From the NCBI GenBank assembly GCA_035560815.1, contig DATMYR010000085.1, positions 1-48,976 of the forward strand: 48,976 bases of DNA, given 5' to 3'. This document shows positions 22,416-31,715 of the stretch, in pieces (the stretch's first letter is position 1; the number at the start of each line of letters is the position of its first letter). The notes beneath the pieces were generated by a model that ran no database searches, was not told the origin of the DNA, and was given only the letters and a program-made list of their open reading frames with translations. A program made the position numbers and the translations under genes. The stretch comes from UBA5314 sp035560815. Its GTDB lineage: Bacteria > Bacillota > Syntrophomonadia > Syntrophomonadales > Syntrophomonadaceae.

Positions 22416-25163
22416 ATGCAGAAGTTTTATGACGTCAGGGGACCTATAGGACGGCTTTTCGTCCTCCTGGTAGCTTTCGGGGTCTTTTCAATTTTTGCTG
22501 GATACTATACGGATTGGTTATGGTTTCGATCCGTCAATTACCAGAATGTATTTACCACAATTCTCTATAATAAAATGTCAACCTATGCGGCTGTCTTTCT
22601 ATTCACCTTTTTACTTTTTTATTTAAATCTCCAGTTGACCCGCCGGCATATGAGCGATAGCGGTCGTCCCCGCCGGACGGAAGAGGGGCGGGATATTATC
22701 TATCTGGAGCAGCAGTTCTCTGTCTGGCGTGATTTCCTGGAAGGCCCCAGGGCCCGTTGGATATTCCTTCTCATCAGTCTCATTGCAGCCTTTTTGATCA
22801 GCTCGGTTTCTTCAGGTGAATGGCTGACCGTACAACAGTTTTTGAAACGGGTGTCGGTGGGTATCTCAGACCCGCTTTTTCACCGTGATCTGGGCTTCTA
22901 TTTTTTCAACCTGGGATTCTATCAATTTGTTTATCAAACCCTCATGAGTTCCCTGGTCCTTCTTATTATCACCGTCTGTGTAGTATACGGAGTGGGTGCT
23001 TCAGCCTCGTTGATCGGGGGTAATTGGAAAAGCTACTCTTTGCCCAAAGGACATATCGGAATTCTCCTTGTGGTTTTCTTTCTATTGAAAGCCTGGGGCT
23101 ATTGGTTGAACTTTTTTGAGATTCTTTATTCACCTTCCGGAGTGATCTATGGAGCTGGTTATACACAGATTTATGCCGACCTGGTAGCCTACAAAGCCAT
23201 GCTGGTTATTTCACTGGCCATAGCAGTCATCATTGTAATTAATCTTTTTTCTAAGAGAATTAAATGGATACTGTACGCGGTTGGGGTATGGCTGGTTGTA
23301 GCTGTAGTCATGCAGGGGCTGTATCCGAGTATTGTGCAAAAGTTGGTTGTGCAGCCTGACGAATTTAACAAAGAGAAGCCCTATATTGAAAACGCCATCA
23401 AGTTTACCCGCCAAGCTTACAACCTGGATCAGGCCGCCAGCAAGGAATTTAACATTTCTTTTGACCTGAATATTGATGATCCGGCCAATCGAACTACTCT
23501 GGACAATATCCGTTTGTGGGACTGGCAGCCTTTGAAGACCACCTATCAAAATCTCCAACAACTCCGCAGCTACTATGTTTTTGACGATGTGGACATCGAC
23601 CGCTATACCGTTGATAACAAATATCGTCAGATCATGCTTTCCGCTCGAGAAATCGATCAATCCGAACTGCCTGCCCAAGCTCAGACCTGGATCAATCAAC
23701 GCTTAATGTACACCCACGGTTATGGCGTCGTAGCCAGCCCGGTAAACGAGATAGCCCAGGAGGGCTTTCCAAATTTCTTCATCAAGGATATCCCGCCCCG
23801 TTCCAGCACCAGTCTGGTGGTAACGAGACCGGAGATATATTTTGGCGAACGAACCAGCTCCTATGTGATCGTTAACAGTAAACAGCAGGAATTTGATTAC
23901 CCGGCGGGTGACCAGAATAAATACACTACCTATCAAGGGAAAAACGGCATTCCGGTTGGTTCATTTGGCCGCCGCTTGATGTTCTCCTGGATATTGAAGG
24001 ATTATAAAATGCTGATCTCCAGCGAGGTGGATGCCAACAGCCAGGTGCTCATGAACCGGAATGTAAAAAGCCGCATACAGAAAATCGCGCCCTACCTGCG
24101 CTATGACAATGATCCCTATATCGTGATCGCACCGGATGGCAGGCTCTACTGGATGCTGGACGCATATACCTATGCCAACAGATATCCATATTCTCAACCG
24201 TATGATCAATACGGTAATAATTATATCCGTAATTCAGTCAAGGTGGTCTGTGACGCCTATACCGGGGAAATGAATTTTTACATGGCCGATGCCAGTGATC
24301 CACTGATTCAGGTTTACAGCAAAATATTTCCCGGTCTCTATAAACCGTTGGATCAAATGCCGGAAGGCCTAAAGCCCCATATTCGCTATCCGGAAGACAT
24401 GTTTTCCGTTCAGGCCGGGATGTTCAGTACCTTCCATATGACCGACCCTTACGTATTTTACAATAAGGAAGATGCCTGGGTGATTCCCACGCAGACGACG
24501 GGTGATAAGCAGGCTGCCATGACCCCGTATTACCTGCTGCTGCGTTTACCCGGGGACAGCAATCCAGAGTATATGCTCATGCTTCCCTTCACACCCAAAG
24601 GGCGCCTGAATATGGTGAGTTGGATGGGTGTACGAATGGATGGCAACAACTACGGAAAAATGCTGGTGTATACCTTCCCCAAACAGGAGACTGTTTTTGG
24701 TCCTCAACAGATTGATGCTCGTCTTAACCAGGATACCACTATTTCCCAGCAGTTGACTCTATGGTCGCAGAGCGGCTCAAAAGTTTACCGCGGTGGACTC
24801 TTGGTGGTGCCGTTAAATACTTCGATTTTGTATATCGAGCCTCTTTACCTGCAGGCAGAAAACAGTCAGATGCCTGAATTGAAGAGGGTGATTGTAGGCT
24901 ATGGCGACCGAATCGTTATGGAGGCCAACTTAACGGATGCCCTGGTCAGTCTGTTTGGAAAGGGAGCCAATCAGCCTGCCCAACCGCCAGCCCCACAGGG
25001 AACCGGAACCCAAACCAGCAGTGTTAAAGACCTGGTTAAACTGGCAAGACAGTATTATGATCAGGCGAATCAGGCTCTTAAAGACGGAAATTGGGCGAGT
25101 TACGGTGAAAATCTCAGCAAGCTCAACGGGGTGCTCAGCCAGTTAGAACAGACAGCGAAATAG
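22416..25163 (+). CDS. UPF0182 family large membrane protein
   Basis: The 915-residue protein has about seven membrane segments in the first 310 residues, then a large extracytoplasmic domain (about 320-845) and a Pro/Gln-rich linker (NQPAQPPAPQGTGTQ) leading to a short helical tail (KDLVKLARQYYDQANQALKDG). This matches UPF0182, found in Actinobacteria, cyanobacteria and Clostridia, with no established function. Family motifs include the FF-x-F repeat TM region and LPFTPKGRLNMVSWM. It begins 14 nt after the phosphorylase gene, with GGGAGG upstream, so it is probably in the same transcript. Confidence 0.93.
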   Translation: MQKFYDVRGPIGRLFVLLVAFGVFSIFAGYYTDWLWFRSVNYQNVFTTILYNKMSTYAAVFLFTFLLFYLNLQLTRRHMSDSGRPRRTEEGRDIIYLEQQFSVWRDFLEGPRARWIFLLISLIAAFLISSVSSGEWLTVQQFLKRVSVGISDPLFHRDLGFYFFNLGFYQFVYQTLMSSLVLLIITVCVVYGVGASASLIGGNWKSYSLPKGHIGILLVVFFLLKAWGYWLNFFEILYSPSGVIYGAGYTQIYADLVAYKAMLVISLAIAVIIVINLFSKRIKWILYAVGVWLVVAVVMQGLYPSIVQKLVVQPDEFNKEKPYIENAIKFTRQAYNLDQAASKEFNISFDLNIDDPANRTTLDNIRLWDWQPLKTTYQNLQQLRSYYVFDDVDIDRYTVDNKYRQIMLSAREIDQSELPAQAQTWINQRLMYTHGYGVVASPVNEIAQEGFPNFFIKDIPPRSSTSLVVTRPEIYFGERTSSYVIVNSKQQEFDYPAGDQNKYTTYQGKNGIPVGSFGRRLMFSWILKDYKMLISSEVDANSQVLMNRNVKSRIQKIAPYLRYDNDPYIVIAPDGRLYWMLDAYTYANRYPYSQPYDQYGNNYIRNSVKVVCDAYTGEMNFYMADASDPLIQVYSKIFPGLYKPLDQMPEGLKPHIRYPEDMFSVQAGMFSTFHMTDPYVFYNKEDAWVIPTQTTGDKQAAMTPYYLLLRLPGDSNPEYMLMLPFTPKGRLNMVSWMGVRMDGNNYGKMLVYTFPKQETVFGPQQIDARLNQDTTISQQLTLWSQSGSKVYRGGLLVVPLNTSILYIEPLYLQAENSQMPELKRVIVGYGDRIVMEANLTDALVSLFGKGANQPAQPPAPQGTGTQTSSVKDLVKLARQYYDQANQALKDGNWASYGENLSKLNGVLSQLEQTAK

Positions 25164-25219
25164 TCGGGTTCTAGGTACAAGTAGATTATGACATCACTTT
25201 GATCATGGAGGAAGAGGGT

Positions 25220-25783
25220 TTGAAACAGGGGAGTAAAGTGGTTTGCCTGGGGGACAGCATAACCTGGGGATTTCCTTTTGGACCATCCTATTCCTGGGTG
25301 CATATGCTGGCTGAAGCCACGGGAATAGAATTCATAAATCGAGGGATCAACGGGAATACCACCAGCGATATGTTGCATCGTTTTGAACGTGATGTACTCA
25401 ATTCAGGGCCCGATCTGGTGATCATTTCCGGGTGCATCAATGATATTCTTTGTGGAGAATCATTTGATCGCATTACCTGGAACATTAAGGCCATGGTGGA
25501 GAAGGCCAGAGAAGCAAGTTTAACGGTTGTATTGGGGATGCCTACCGCAGTTGACAGCCCCTATCTAGAAAAACTCCTGGTCAGACTCCGTCAATGGTTC
25601 AAGGATTTCAGCCGCGAGCTAGGAATACCCCTGATCGACTTCTACCAGGCTTTCTTCAGCCCGGAAGGGGAATTGCGCCAGGATCTCCTGCTGGCCGATG
25701 GCGCTCATCCCAGCGAAAAAGGATACCAGGAGATGTTCAGGCAAATTGATCTAAACATATTTTCTGCTTTGATAAGCCCTTAA
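25220..25783 (+). CDS. SGNH/GDSL-family hydrolase (esterase)
   Basis: A small SGNH hydrolase with block I GDSITWG (catalytic Ser), block II Gly in GINGNT, block III Asn in GCINDI and block V DGAHPS (Asp and His). It likely hydrolyses an ester or acyl group on a lipid, cell-wall sugar or other acetylated substrate. TTG at 25220, 187 residues, is chosen because GGAGGAAGAGGG lies just upstream and the protein then begins near VVCLGDS; ATG at 25205 is an alternative. No signal peptide is evident. Its stop overlaps the convergent PP-loop gene by four bases (TTAA). Confidence 0.88.
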   Translation: MKQGSKVVCLGDSITWGFPFGPSYSWVHMLAEATGIEFINRGINGNTTSDMLHRFERDVLNSGPDLVIISGCINDILCGESFDRITWNIKAMVEKAREASLTVVLGMPTAVDSPYLEKLLVRLRQWFKDFSRELGIPLIDFYQAFFSPEGELRQDLLLADGAHPSEKGYQEMFRQIDLNIFSALISP

Positions 25784-26766
25784 GAAAGGTTGGGAACCTG
25801 ATCTGGCTTAAGAGGTTCCACATCCAGGGAATATTTTTCAACCTCAAATGCATCGAGAACGATCACCTCAGCCCGGGCGTCGTCCCGGGCATCGCTATAT
25901 CTGGCTGTGAGAGCAGCTGCGTATTGGAGATAGTCCGTCTGTTTCTCCACCGGTCCCCGCAGCAAAGAAAGCGGACCGGGGCGGTCTGCTACTTTGAGAA
26001 TTAAATCTTCTTCTCCCACCAATTCCATTATCCGCTCATTTTCACTGTGATTACGACCAATCACCAACAATGTGTTGCCGTCTAGATAAAAGTGACGGCC
26101 TACCTTAAGGATCTCAATCTGCGGCGTCATGGGATCGGGATTATTTTCCAGGAGCTTTACGAGGCGCTGACTGAAGCCCTTATCTGTGAGCAGGCAGCCT
26201 CCGGCTGGACTGGGGTAGTCTTCGATGCCATAATGCCTGGCCAGGTCCATTTGTCGTTTTCGGCTGCGCCCGCTTATGTCCAATAAGCATTCGCGGTCAA
26301 TCCACCCCTCTTGTTCAGGAATCGTGGGGGGCAGCAAACGGGCCGACAAGGGTCTTACAATCAACCCCTGGTAGCCGGCTAGTTTCTCCACGACCTGCAG
26401 GGATGACTTGTTCTGGCTCATCGGCCGTTGGCCAAGTACTTCACCGGTAGCCAGGAAAGAAGCGCCAATCTTGTCCATGTATTCACCAGCAGTCTTTAAC
26501 ATAAAAGCATGACAGTCAATACATGGGTTAAGGTTTTTACCGTAGCCATAGACTGGATTTCTCAGAACTTTTTCCATATATACATCACTGATATCGATGG
26601 TGTGCAGTTCAACTTGCAGTTGTTCCGCCGCTTGAATCGTGCTGGCCTTGGCGGCGAAAAATGGAGTCACGAAGTTTACCGCCAGGACCTCCAGCCCTTG
26701 CTCTTTTAGCACGCATATAGCCAACTGAGAATCCAACCCCCCTGAGAGAAGAGAGATTACCTTCAC
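25780..26766 (-). CDS. PP-loop (MnmA/ThiI-like) protein with C-terminal NFACT-R-like domain
   Basis: The N-terminal half is a PP-loop ATPase: SGGLDSQLA is the ATP-pyrophosphatase loop, and NLNPCIDCHAFML holds the CxxC seen in tRNA-thiolating enzymes. RMSQNKSSLQ-like and LDISGRSRKRQMDLA motifs fit the MnmA/ThiI-like group. The C-terminal half (about 190-328) resembles the NFACT-R2-type RNA domain. It probably thiolates a tRNA or processes thiolated RNA. The GTG at 26766 is preferred over 26784 because GGAGGAGGAT lies at good spacing and the stop of the DUF523 gene (26768-26770) directly precedes it. Confidence 0.78.
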   Translation of the reverse strand: MKVISLLSGGLDSQLAICVLKEQGLEVLAVNFVTPFFAAKASTIQAAEQLQVELHTIDISDVYMEKVLRNPVYGYGKNLNPCIDCHAFMLKTAGEYMDKIGASFLATGEVLGQRPMSQNKSSLQVVEKLAGYQGLIVRPLSARLLPPTIPEQEGWIDRECLLDISGRSRKRQMDLARHYGIEDYPSPAGGCLLTDKGFSQRLVKLLENNPDPMTPQIEILKVGRHFYLDGNTLLVIGRNHSENERIMELVGEEDLILKVADRPGPLSLLRGPVEKQTDYLQYAAALTARYSDARDDARAEVIVLDAFEVEKYSLDVEPLKPDQVPNLS

Positions 26767-26767
26767 G

Positions 26768-27235
26768 CTATGATCCTCCTCCACCTAGATAATCTTCATC
26801 GGATATGATTTTATAACCCGCCCGGCTTAGAACTTCGGCCGCCACTCCATTCCCGGGCCGCAGGTGCGAGGCAAAACTGCCATCATAGATCCACCCTACA
26901 CCGCAGGAAGGGCTGCGGCTTTTCAAAATAACAAGATCGGGTTTCTGCTCTTGGGCAATGCGTAAAGCGGCTTGGGCGCCTTTGATAAAATAGCTGCTCA
27001 GGTCCTGTCCGCTCTTGCTTAAAACCACCGACTTTCCTTCCAGAACATCTCCGCCATCTCCTTGGACAATTTCACTGGGAAGCCGAGGTGATGGAAGACC
27101 GCCCAACTGTTCTGGACAGATTAGTATCACATTTTCATCTTCCAGGCGTTTACGCAGGTCGGGATTATCATTGTTTTTTCCATTGTACTTGCAGTTCACA
27201 CCAAGTAAACAAGCGCTTATCAACTTCATGTTCAT
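26768..27235 (-). CDS. DUF523 family protein (TudS-like desulfidase candidate)
   Basis: The 155-residue protein matches DUF523. Three conserved cysteines are visible: in SACLLGVNC (two) and in RSPSCGVG. In the characterised member TudS, three cysteines hold a 4Fe-4S cluster that removes sulfur from thiouracil. The gene is directly upstream of a PP-loop gene on the same strand, with 1 nt between stop and start, so the products probably act in one sulfur/RNA process (inference). Start could be ATG at 27235 or 27229. Confidence 0.85.
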   Translation of the reverse strand: MNMKLISACLLGVNCKYNGKNNDNPDLRKRLEDENVILICPEQLGGLPSPRLPSEIVQGDGGDVLEGKSVVLSKSGQDLSSYFIKGAQAALRIAQEQKPDLVILKSRSPSCGVGWIYDGSFASHLRPGNGVAAEVLSRAGYKIISDEDYLGGGGS

Positions 27236-27365
27236 GGCTCCCCCTGAAAAGTAAGGTGCAATACAGCTCTTGAACAGTTCATGCCATCTATCTTGTTATA
27301 AATAATAACAAAGTATAGTCCCGCATCATAATATATCTTAATAATTATCCTCTTTGGAGCTCAAC

Positions 27366-28757
27366 ATGCTGCCATTTCAATTGGTCAAGACATTGGTTGA
27401 ACCGGAAATAGAAAAGAAAACCTTCTTCCTGGGACCCGCGTTTGCAGAGCAGCTAGGCCTGGATTTAAAGGGCAATTTACCGGTTAATCTGCATTTAAGT
27501 ACGGGCCGGTCAAGGATGATCTCAGGTCGGGCTATCATGGATTGGAGGTTAGACGGCCTGGGATTACATGCCAGTGTGTTAAGCAGCCTGGCACTCAAGA
27601 GCGGAAGACGATACGGGTTCTCTTACCAAAACGGGGTTTTGAGATTGGGACCGGTGTTCGGCATTATGGCTGACGTCGAAGCTGGCAGTCGCCGGCTCTT
27701 TGGCAATCAGGACAGCTTCATAAGAAACCTGATCTTGCACGGTCAGTCCCTGGGAGAAGTTTGCTTTGCTTTTAGCCCTTATAGTATTAACTGGCAGCAC
27801 AAAAGTATTGATGGCTATACCTGGAGCAAAGGCGGATGGCAAAAGAAAAACTTCCCTTTACCCGACGTGATCTATTATCGAGGTGCCGACTATGCCAATG
27901 GAAAAAAAAACATAAGGCGTAAACTGGAAGCCCAGGGCTGCAGGTTTGTGAACCCGCTCCCGGTTGATAAATGGAAAGCCCACCGTATATTAGCCCACAA
28001 TCATGAATTAGCCCGGTATTTGCCTGAAACCCTTCTGGTTAATGATTTCAGACAGGTGCAGTCCATGCTCAAGCGTCATCATGCTGTGTATTTGAAACCG
28101 GTATATGGATCCAAAGGCCAGAATATTATACGTATTACCCGTAATAAGAACAAGTCATCCAAGATTTATCAGTATCAACACAGCAGTCTGGATCACAGTA
28201 TTTCATTCAGATCGATGGATGCGCTACAAAGCCAAATAAGCCCGCAGTTAAGGAAGAGGAGATATCTCATTCAAAACCGCATCAATTTAATCAAGAGCAG
28301 CGGTCGGATCATTGATATACGAGCATTGGTGCAAAAGGACCACACTGGGGAATGGGATATTACCGGCCTGGCTTGTCGGATGGGTGGGGCAGGTTCAATA
28401 ACCAGTAATCTATCCGCGGGCGGTCAGGGGCACAAATTGGAGCACGTTTTACAAGGCCATTTCTTAGATGAAAAGCAGCAGGAAATGATCGGCAAAGAGA
28501 TCCGTTATCTGGCCTTGAGCGTGGTCCGAAATCTAGAGCAAACGATGGGTCCGGCAGGAGAAATGGGAATCGATATCGGGGTTGACCAGCAAGGTGATAT
28601 ATGGTTTATCGAAGCGAATTTACGGCCCGCCCGGAGAATTTTTATTGTGATTGGAGAAAAGGAACTGCGCATACAATCTATAGAAAAACCGTTGACCTAC
28701 GCCCGTTATTTAGCTGGCTTCACCAGTGAATATAGGGCATCGGATGGCCTGATCTAA
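27366..28757 (+). CDS. YheC/YheD-type ATP-grasp protein 1
   Basis: This 463-residue protein has a barrel-like N-terminal region (about 1-100) followed by an ATP-grasp domain. ATP-grasp landmarks are YLKPVYGSKGQNIIRI, YLIQNRINL, DIRALVQKDHTGEW, GSITSNLSAGG and GIDIGVDQQGDIWFIEAN. YheC/D proteins are endospore coat-associated in Bacillus and are predicted to form amide or peptide bonds. ATG at 27366 follows TTTGGAG; a TTG at 27354 is an alternative. It is in a head-to-tail pair with the next gene (18 nt gap). Confidence 0.88.
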   Translation: MLPFQLVKTLVEPEIEKKTFFLGPAFAEQLGLDLKGNLPVNLHLSTGRSRMISGRAIMDWRLDGLGLHASVLSSLALKSGRRYGFSYQNGVLRLGPVFGIMADVEAGSRRLFGNQDSFIRNLILHGQSLGEVCFAFSPYSINWQHKSIDGYTWSKGGWQKKNFPLPDVIYYRGADYANGKKNIRRKLEAQGCRFVNPLPVDKWKAHRILAHNHELARYLPETLLVNDFRQVQSMLKRHHAVYLKPVYGSKGQNIIRITRNKNKSSKIYQYQHSSLDHSISFRSMDALQSQISPQLRKRRYLIQNRINLIKSSGRIIDIRALVQKDHTGEWDITGLACRMGGAGSITSNLSAGGQGHKLEHVLQGHFLDEKQQEMIGKEIRYLALSVVRNLEQTMGPAGEMGIDIGVDQQGDIWFIEANLRPARRIFIVIGEKELRIQSIEKPLTYARYLAGFTSEYRASDGLI

Positions 28758-28775
28758 AATCTTGAAATAAGGGGT

Positions 28776-30119
28776 ATGACTGTGGAGAAAAAGGGGAAGA
28801 TCATCCTATCCTCAAAGATGGCAGAGCGACTGGGCGTGCCACCAGAAAGTTCAGTGACCGTTCGAGTAGGGCAGAAAATTATTCAAGCCAAGATGGAGAT
28901 ACGCAGCAGCCAGCACAAATGGTACAGTTTGTCTCCAGATCTGGCCAGCGTCTTGCACATGCATAAAAGGCACCTCCATATCCGATATGATGAACAGAGT
29001 AACATGATTCATTTGGGGCCCACGATAGGTATTCTGACTCTAAGCCTGCCAAATCGGGAGGAATATGAACCAAAGAGTTTGCAGGCCGAGCTGATTATGC
29101 TCAGTCAGATAGGACGGAGAATGTCCGGGCAATGTTTTATTTTCACCCCAGGTTCGATAAATTGGAGTAGTAAAACGACAAAAGGTTACTATTATCGTGC
29201 GCTTACCCCGGAACGCGGAGTGTGGGCTTCGGCAGTTTATCCTTTACCCGATGTCGTTTATGACCGTATTTCCTCCCGGCGGACTGAAAATCGGTCCGGG
29301 ATCAAGAATGTCAAGGAGCGATTAAAGAGTCTTCCTTATCTAAAGTACTTCAATCCATCCTTCCTAAATAAGTGGAATGTCCATCAGTTGCTGATCAAAA
29401 ATCCAGAGCTCCATCCCTATTTACCTGAAACGCGTAATCTAAACCTGGAAAACCTGGAGACAATGTTGGAGCGACACAAGGTATTGTATCTCAAGCCTTC
29501 CAATGGAAGCCTGGGGATCGGTATTATCAAAGTATGGATCGATGAAAGGGGAACATTGCATTTTAAGGTACATCGGACTACCCAGCGAGTGCAGGCCGGC
29601 AGTGCCCAGGAAGTCTTGAAAAAGACCGCTGGCATCAGGAAAAAGCACAACTATATTGTTCAGCAGGGTTTACGCCTGGACACTTTTAAAGGCTGCCCCT
29701 TTGACCTGCGGATAATTTTCCAAAAAAATTCTACCGGAGAGTGGAAAGTCAGCAAATTGTTTGCTCGGGTGGCATCTCCGGGGAGTATTGTGGCAAATTT
29801 GAGCCGGGGCGGCAAGGTGGAGACCAGCCGCAGAGTCCTGCAACACCTGTTTGTTAAAAGGGAAAAGGTAAGAGAAAAGAACGCTCAAATCAAGAATTTG
29901 TGCCTGATGGTAGCCACAACCCTGGAGAAATCAAGTCACGATTTGTACGGGGAATTGGGATTAGATCTGGGAATTGACAAAAACGGACATCCCTGGTTAT
30001 TGGAAGTGAATTCTAAACCACGTAAGACCACAGAATCCGATTATTCCCAGGCTATAGCCAGAAACACCTTTAGGCGGCCGCTGCAATATGCGGCCTACTT
30101 AGCTGGTTTTACCAAATAG
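28776..30119 (+). CDS. YheC/YheD-type ATP-grasp protein 2
   Basis: A 447-residue paralogue of the preceding gene. The N-terminal region has VTVRVGQKIIQAKM; the ATP-grasp carries YLKPSNGSLGIGIIKVW, YIVQQGLRLDTFKG, FDLRIIFQKNSTGEW, GSIVANLSRGG and GLDLGIDKNGHPWLLEVN. All expected ATP and metal residues are visible, so it is likely active. It begins 18 nt after the first paralogue. Two diverged catalytic copies suggest different amino-acid or peptide substrates. Confidence 0.88.
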   Translation: MTVEKKGKIILSSKMAERLGVPPESSVTVRVGQKIIQAKMEIRSSQHKWYSLSPDLASVLHMHKRHLHIRYDEQSNMIHLGPTIGILTLSLPNREEYEPKSLQAELIMLSQIGRRMSGQCFIFTPGSINWSSKTTKGYYYRALTPERGVWASAVYPLPDVVYDRISSRRTENRSGIKNVKERLKSLPYLKYFNPSFLNKWNVHQLLIKNPELHPYLPETRNLNLENLETMLERHKVLYLKPSNGSLGIGIIKVWIDERGTLHFKVHRTTQRVQAGSAQEVLKKTAGIRKKHNYIVQQGLRLDTFKGCPFDLRIIFQKNSTGEWKVSKLFARVASPGSIVANLSRGGKVETSRRVLQHLFVKREKVREKNAQIKNLCLMVATTLEKSSHDLYGELGLDLGIDKNGHPWLLEVNSKPRKTTESDYSQAIARNTFRRPLQYAAYLAGFTK

Positions 30120-30579
30120 AGGAAGTTGTAAAGCGATAAGCGATAAATGATGATTTTAGGAGAAGATAACGACTGAGATTTGAGGCTTTTCTATGGGACA
30201 TGCCCCATGATAGTATAAGCTATCAACATATTACCTGGAGCAGGCGTACAGCATGGAACCGTTGGGATTTACAGCTCGAATTTCCTCAATGATCCATTAA
30301 TAGTGACTCGTTTTTCCAGGAGTTTTTTGGAGATAATATGATGAAGCCCAGGAAATATGTTAAAACTGAAATGACCGTCTTTCTTTCCCTGCAAGAAAAA
30401 CCATGATGCAGACAGGAAAAGCCGGGCAAGAGAAGAATATAGTATCATATATAGGGGTGGGCATTCCCACCTTCTTATTTCGACAGCAGGGATATGTAAA
30501 AGAAGCAGGAGTAGACAGTCTTCCATCAATATATCCACGACTTAATTCCCAAACTACAGATGGGAAGGAGGGGCTTCAC
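30120..30579 (+). other. Gene-free region before phosphofructokinase
   Basis: About 460 bp without a convincing gene. A terminator-like hairpin is at 30456-30480, and a weak inverted repeat GATAG/CTATC lies near 30215. An in-frame extension of the phosphofructokinase reading frame back to 30403 is present but has no ribosome-binding site and crosses the hairpin, so it is leader sequence. Confidence 0.5.
30456..30480 (+). terminator. Terminator or attenuator before phosphofructokinase
   Basis: GGTGGG pairs with CCCACC around a CATT loop, followed by TTCTTATTT. It may end the YheC/D transcript or attenuate the downstream gene. Confidence 0.55.
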
Positions 30580-31677
30580 ATGGAGGCTATCAAACATATT
30601 GGAATATTGACCGGGGGAGGTGACTGCCCAGGATTGAATTCTGTCATCCGCGCAGTCACCAAAACCGCGATCATTGATTACGGTCTTGAAGTCATCGGTT
30701 TCGTCGACGGTTTTCGAGGATTGGTAGAAAACAATTATATCCAGTTAGACTTGAAGACCGTTTCAGGCATCGGCCATACCGGTGGGACGATTTTAGGAAC
30801 TACCAACCGCGACAATCCCTTTAATTTCTATTCTTCGGGCCGTCAAGGTCAGGAGCCCGTTGACGAATCGGATCGGGCTGTTACCAACCTGCAAAACCTT
30901 GGCTTAGATGGGTTGATCGTTATAGGCGGGGACGGAAGCCTTCATATAGCCCACCAGTTTTATCAGAAAGGGGTCCAAATCGTAGGAGTGCCTAAAACTA
31001 TTGACAACGATTTGATGGCCACAGAAGTCACATTTGGTTTTAATACGGCGGTCAATACTGCCTCTGAGGCTCTGGATAAGCTCCATACCACTGCCGAATC
31101 TCACCACCGGGTGATGGTCCTTGAGGTGATGGGCCGCTACTCTGGCTGGATAGCCCTGCATGCAGGAATATCAGGTAGTGCCGATGTTATACTTATACCG
31201 GAAATACCTTACAAAATTGATTCCATCGTCAGCAAGATATCGCAACGTTACCGCCAGGGAAAGAAATTCAGTATTATCGTGGTGGCGGAAGGGGCGTTTC
31301 CTGAACATGGAGAAATGGTGGTTCAGAACCTGGTTCCCACCAGTCATGATCCAGTCCGCCTGGGAGGTATAGGCCAACAGGTGGCCGAAGAAGTAGCCGC
31401 CCGATTGAAAGATATCGAAATCCGGGTTACGGTTCTGGGGCACCTGCAAAGGGGAGGATCACCAATTCCCTTCGACCGGATACTGGGCACACGCTATGGC
31501 GTAAAGGCGGTGCATGCGTTAATGGAGGGTAAAAGTGGCACTATGGTAAGCTTACAGGGTTCCAGCATTGTCACTGTACCTATTGAAGAAGCCATTAAAG
31601 ACATTAGAAGGGTTCCGACCGATGACAACCTGGTGAGAGCCGCCCGTTCCGTAGGGATTAGTTTCGGTGACAGCTGA
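30580..31677 (+). CDS. pfkA: 6-phosphofructokinase, mixed ATP/PPi signature
   Basis: The 365-residue kinase phosphorylates fructose 6-phosphate. Motifs seen: GGGDCPGLN, GFVDGFRGL, VIGGDGSLHIA and PKTIDND, with MGRYSGWIA and a substrate-binding EGAFPEHGE. The glycine in GGDGS (where PPi enzymes have Asp) together with lysine in PKTIDND (where E. coli-type ATP enzymes have Gly) gives the mixed pattern found in the long-clade enzymes, so ATP is likely but PPi use is not excluded. The ATG at 30580 follows GGGAAGGAGGGG. It precedes hbd by 38 nt. Confidence 0.92.
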   Translation: MEAIKHIGILTGGGDCPGLNSVIRAVTKTAIIDYGLEVIGFVDGFRGLVENNYIQLDLKTVSGIGHTGGTILGTTNRDNPFNFYSSGRQGQEPVDESDRAVTNLQNLGLDGLIVIGGDGSLHIAHQFYQKGVQIVGVPKTIDNDLMATEVTFGFNTAVNTASEALDKLHTTAESHHRVMVLEVMGRYSGWIALHAGISGSADVILIPEIPYKIDSIVSKISQRYRQGKKFSIIVVAEGAFPEHGEMVVQNLVPTSHDPVRLGGIGQQVAEEVAARLKDIEIRVTVLGHLQRGGSPIPFDRILGTRYGVKAVHALMEGKSGTMVSLQGSSIVTVPIEEAIKDIRRVPTDDNLVRAARSVGISFGDS

Positions 31678-31715
31678 TAAACGATAGGACATTTGTTGAT
31701 CTGGGGGGAAAGAAT

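Noticed and set aside
30403..30579. N-terminal extension of phosphofructokinase
   Set aside because: It has no ribosome-binding site, crosses a terminator-like hairpin, and the family start at MEAIKHIGILTGGG has a strong one.
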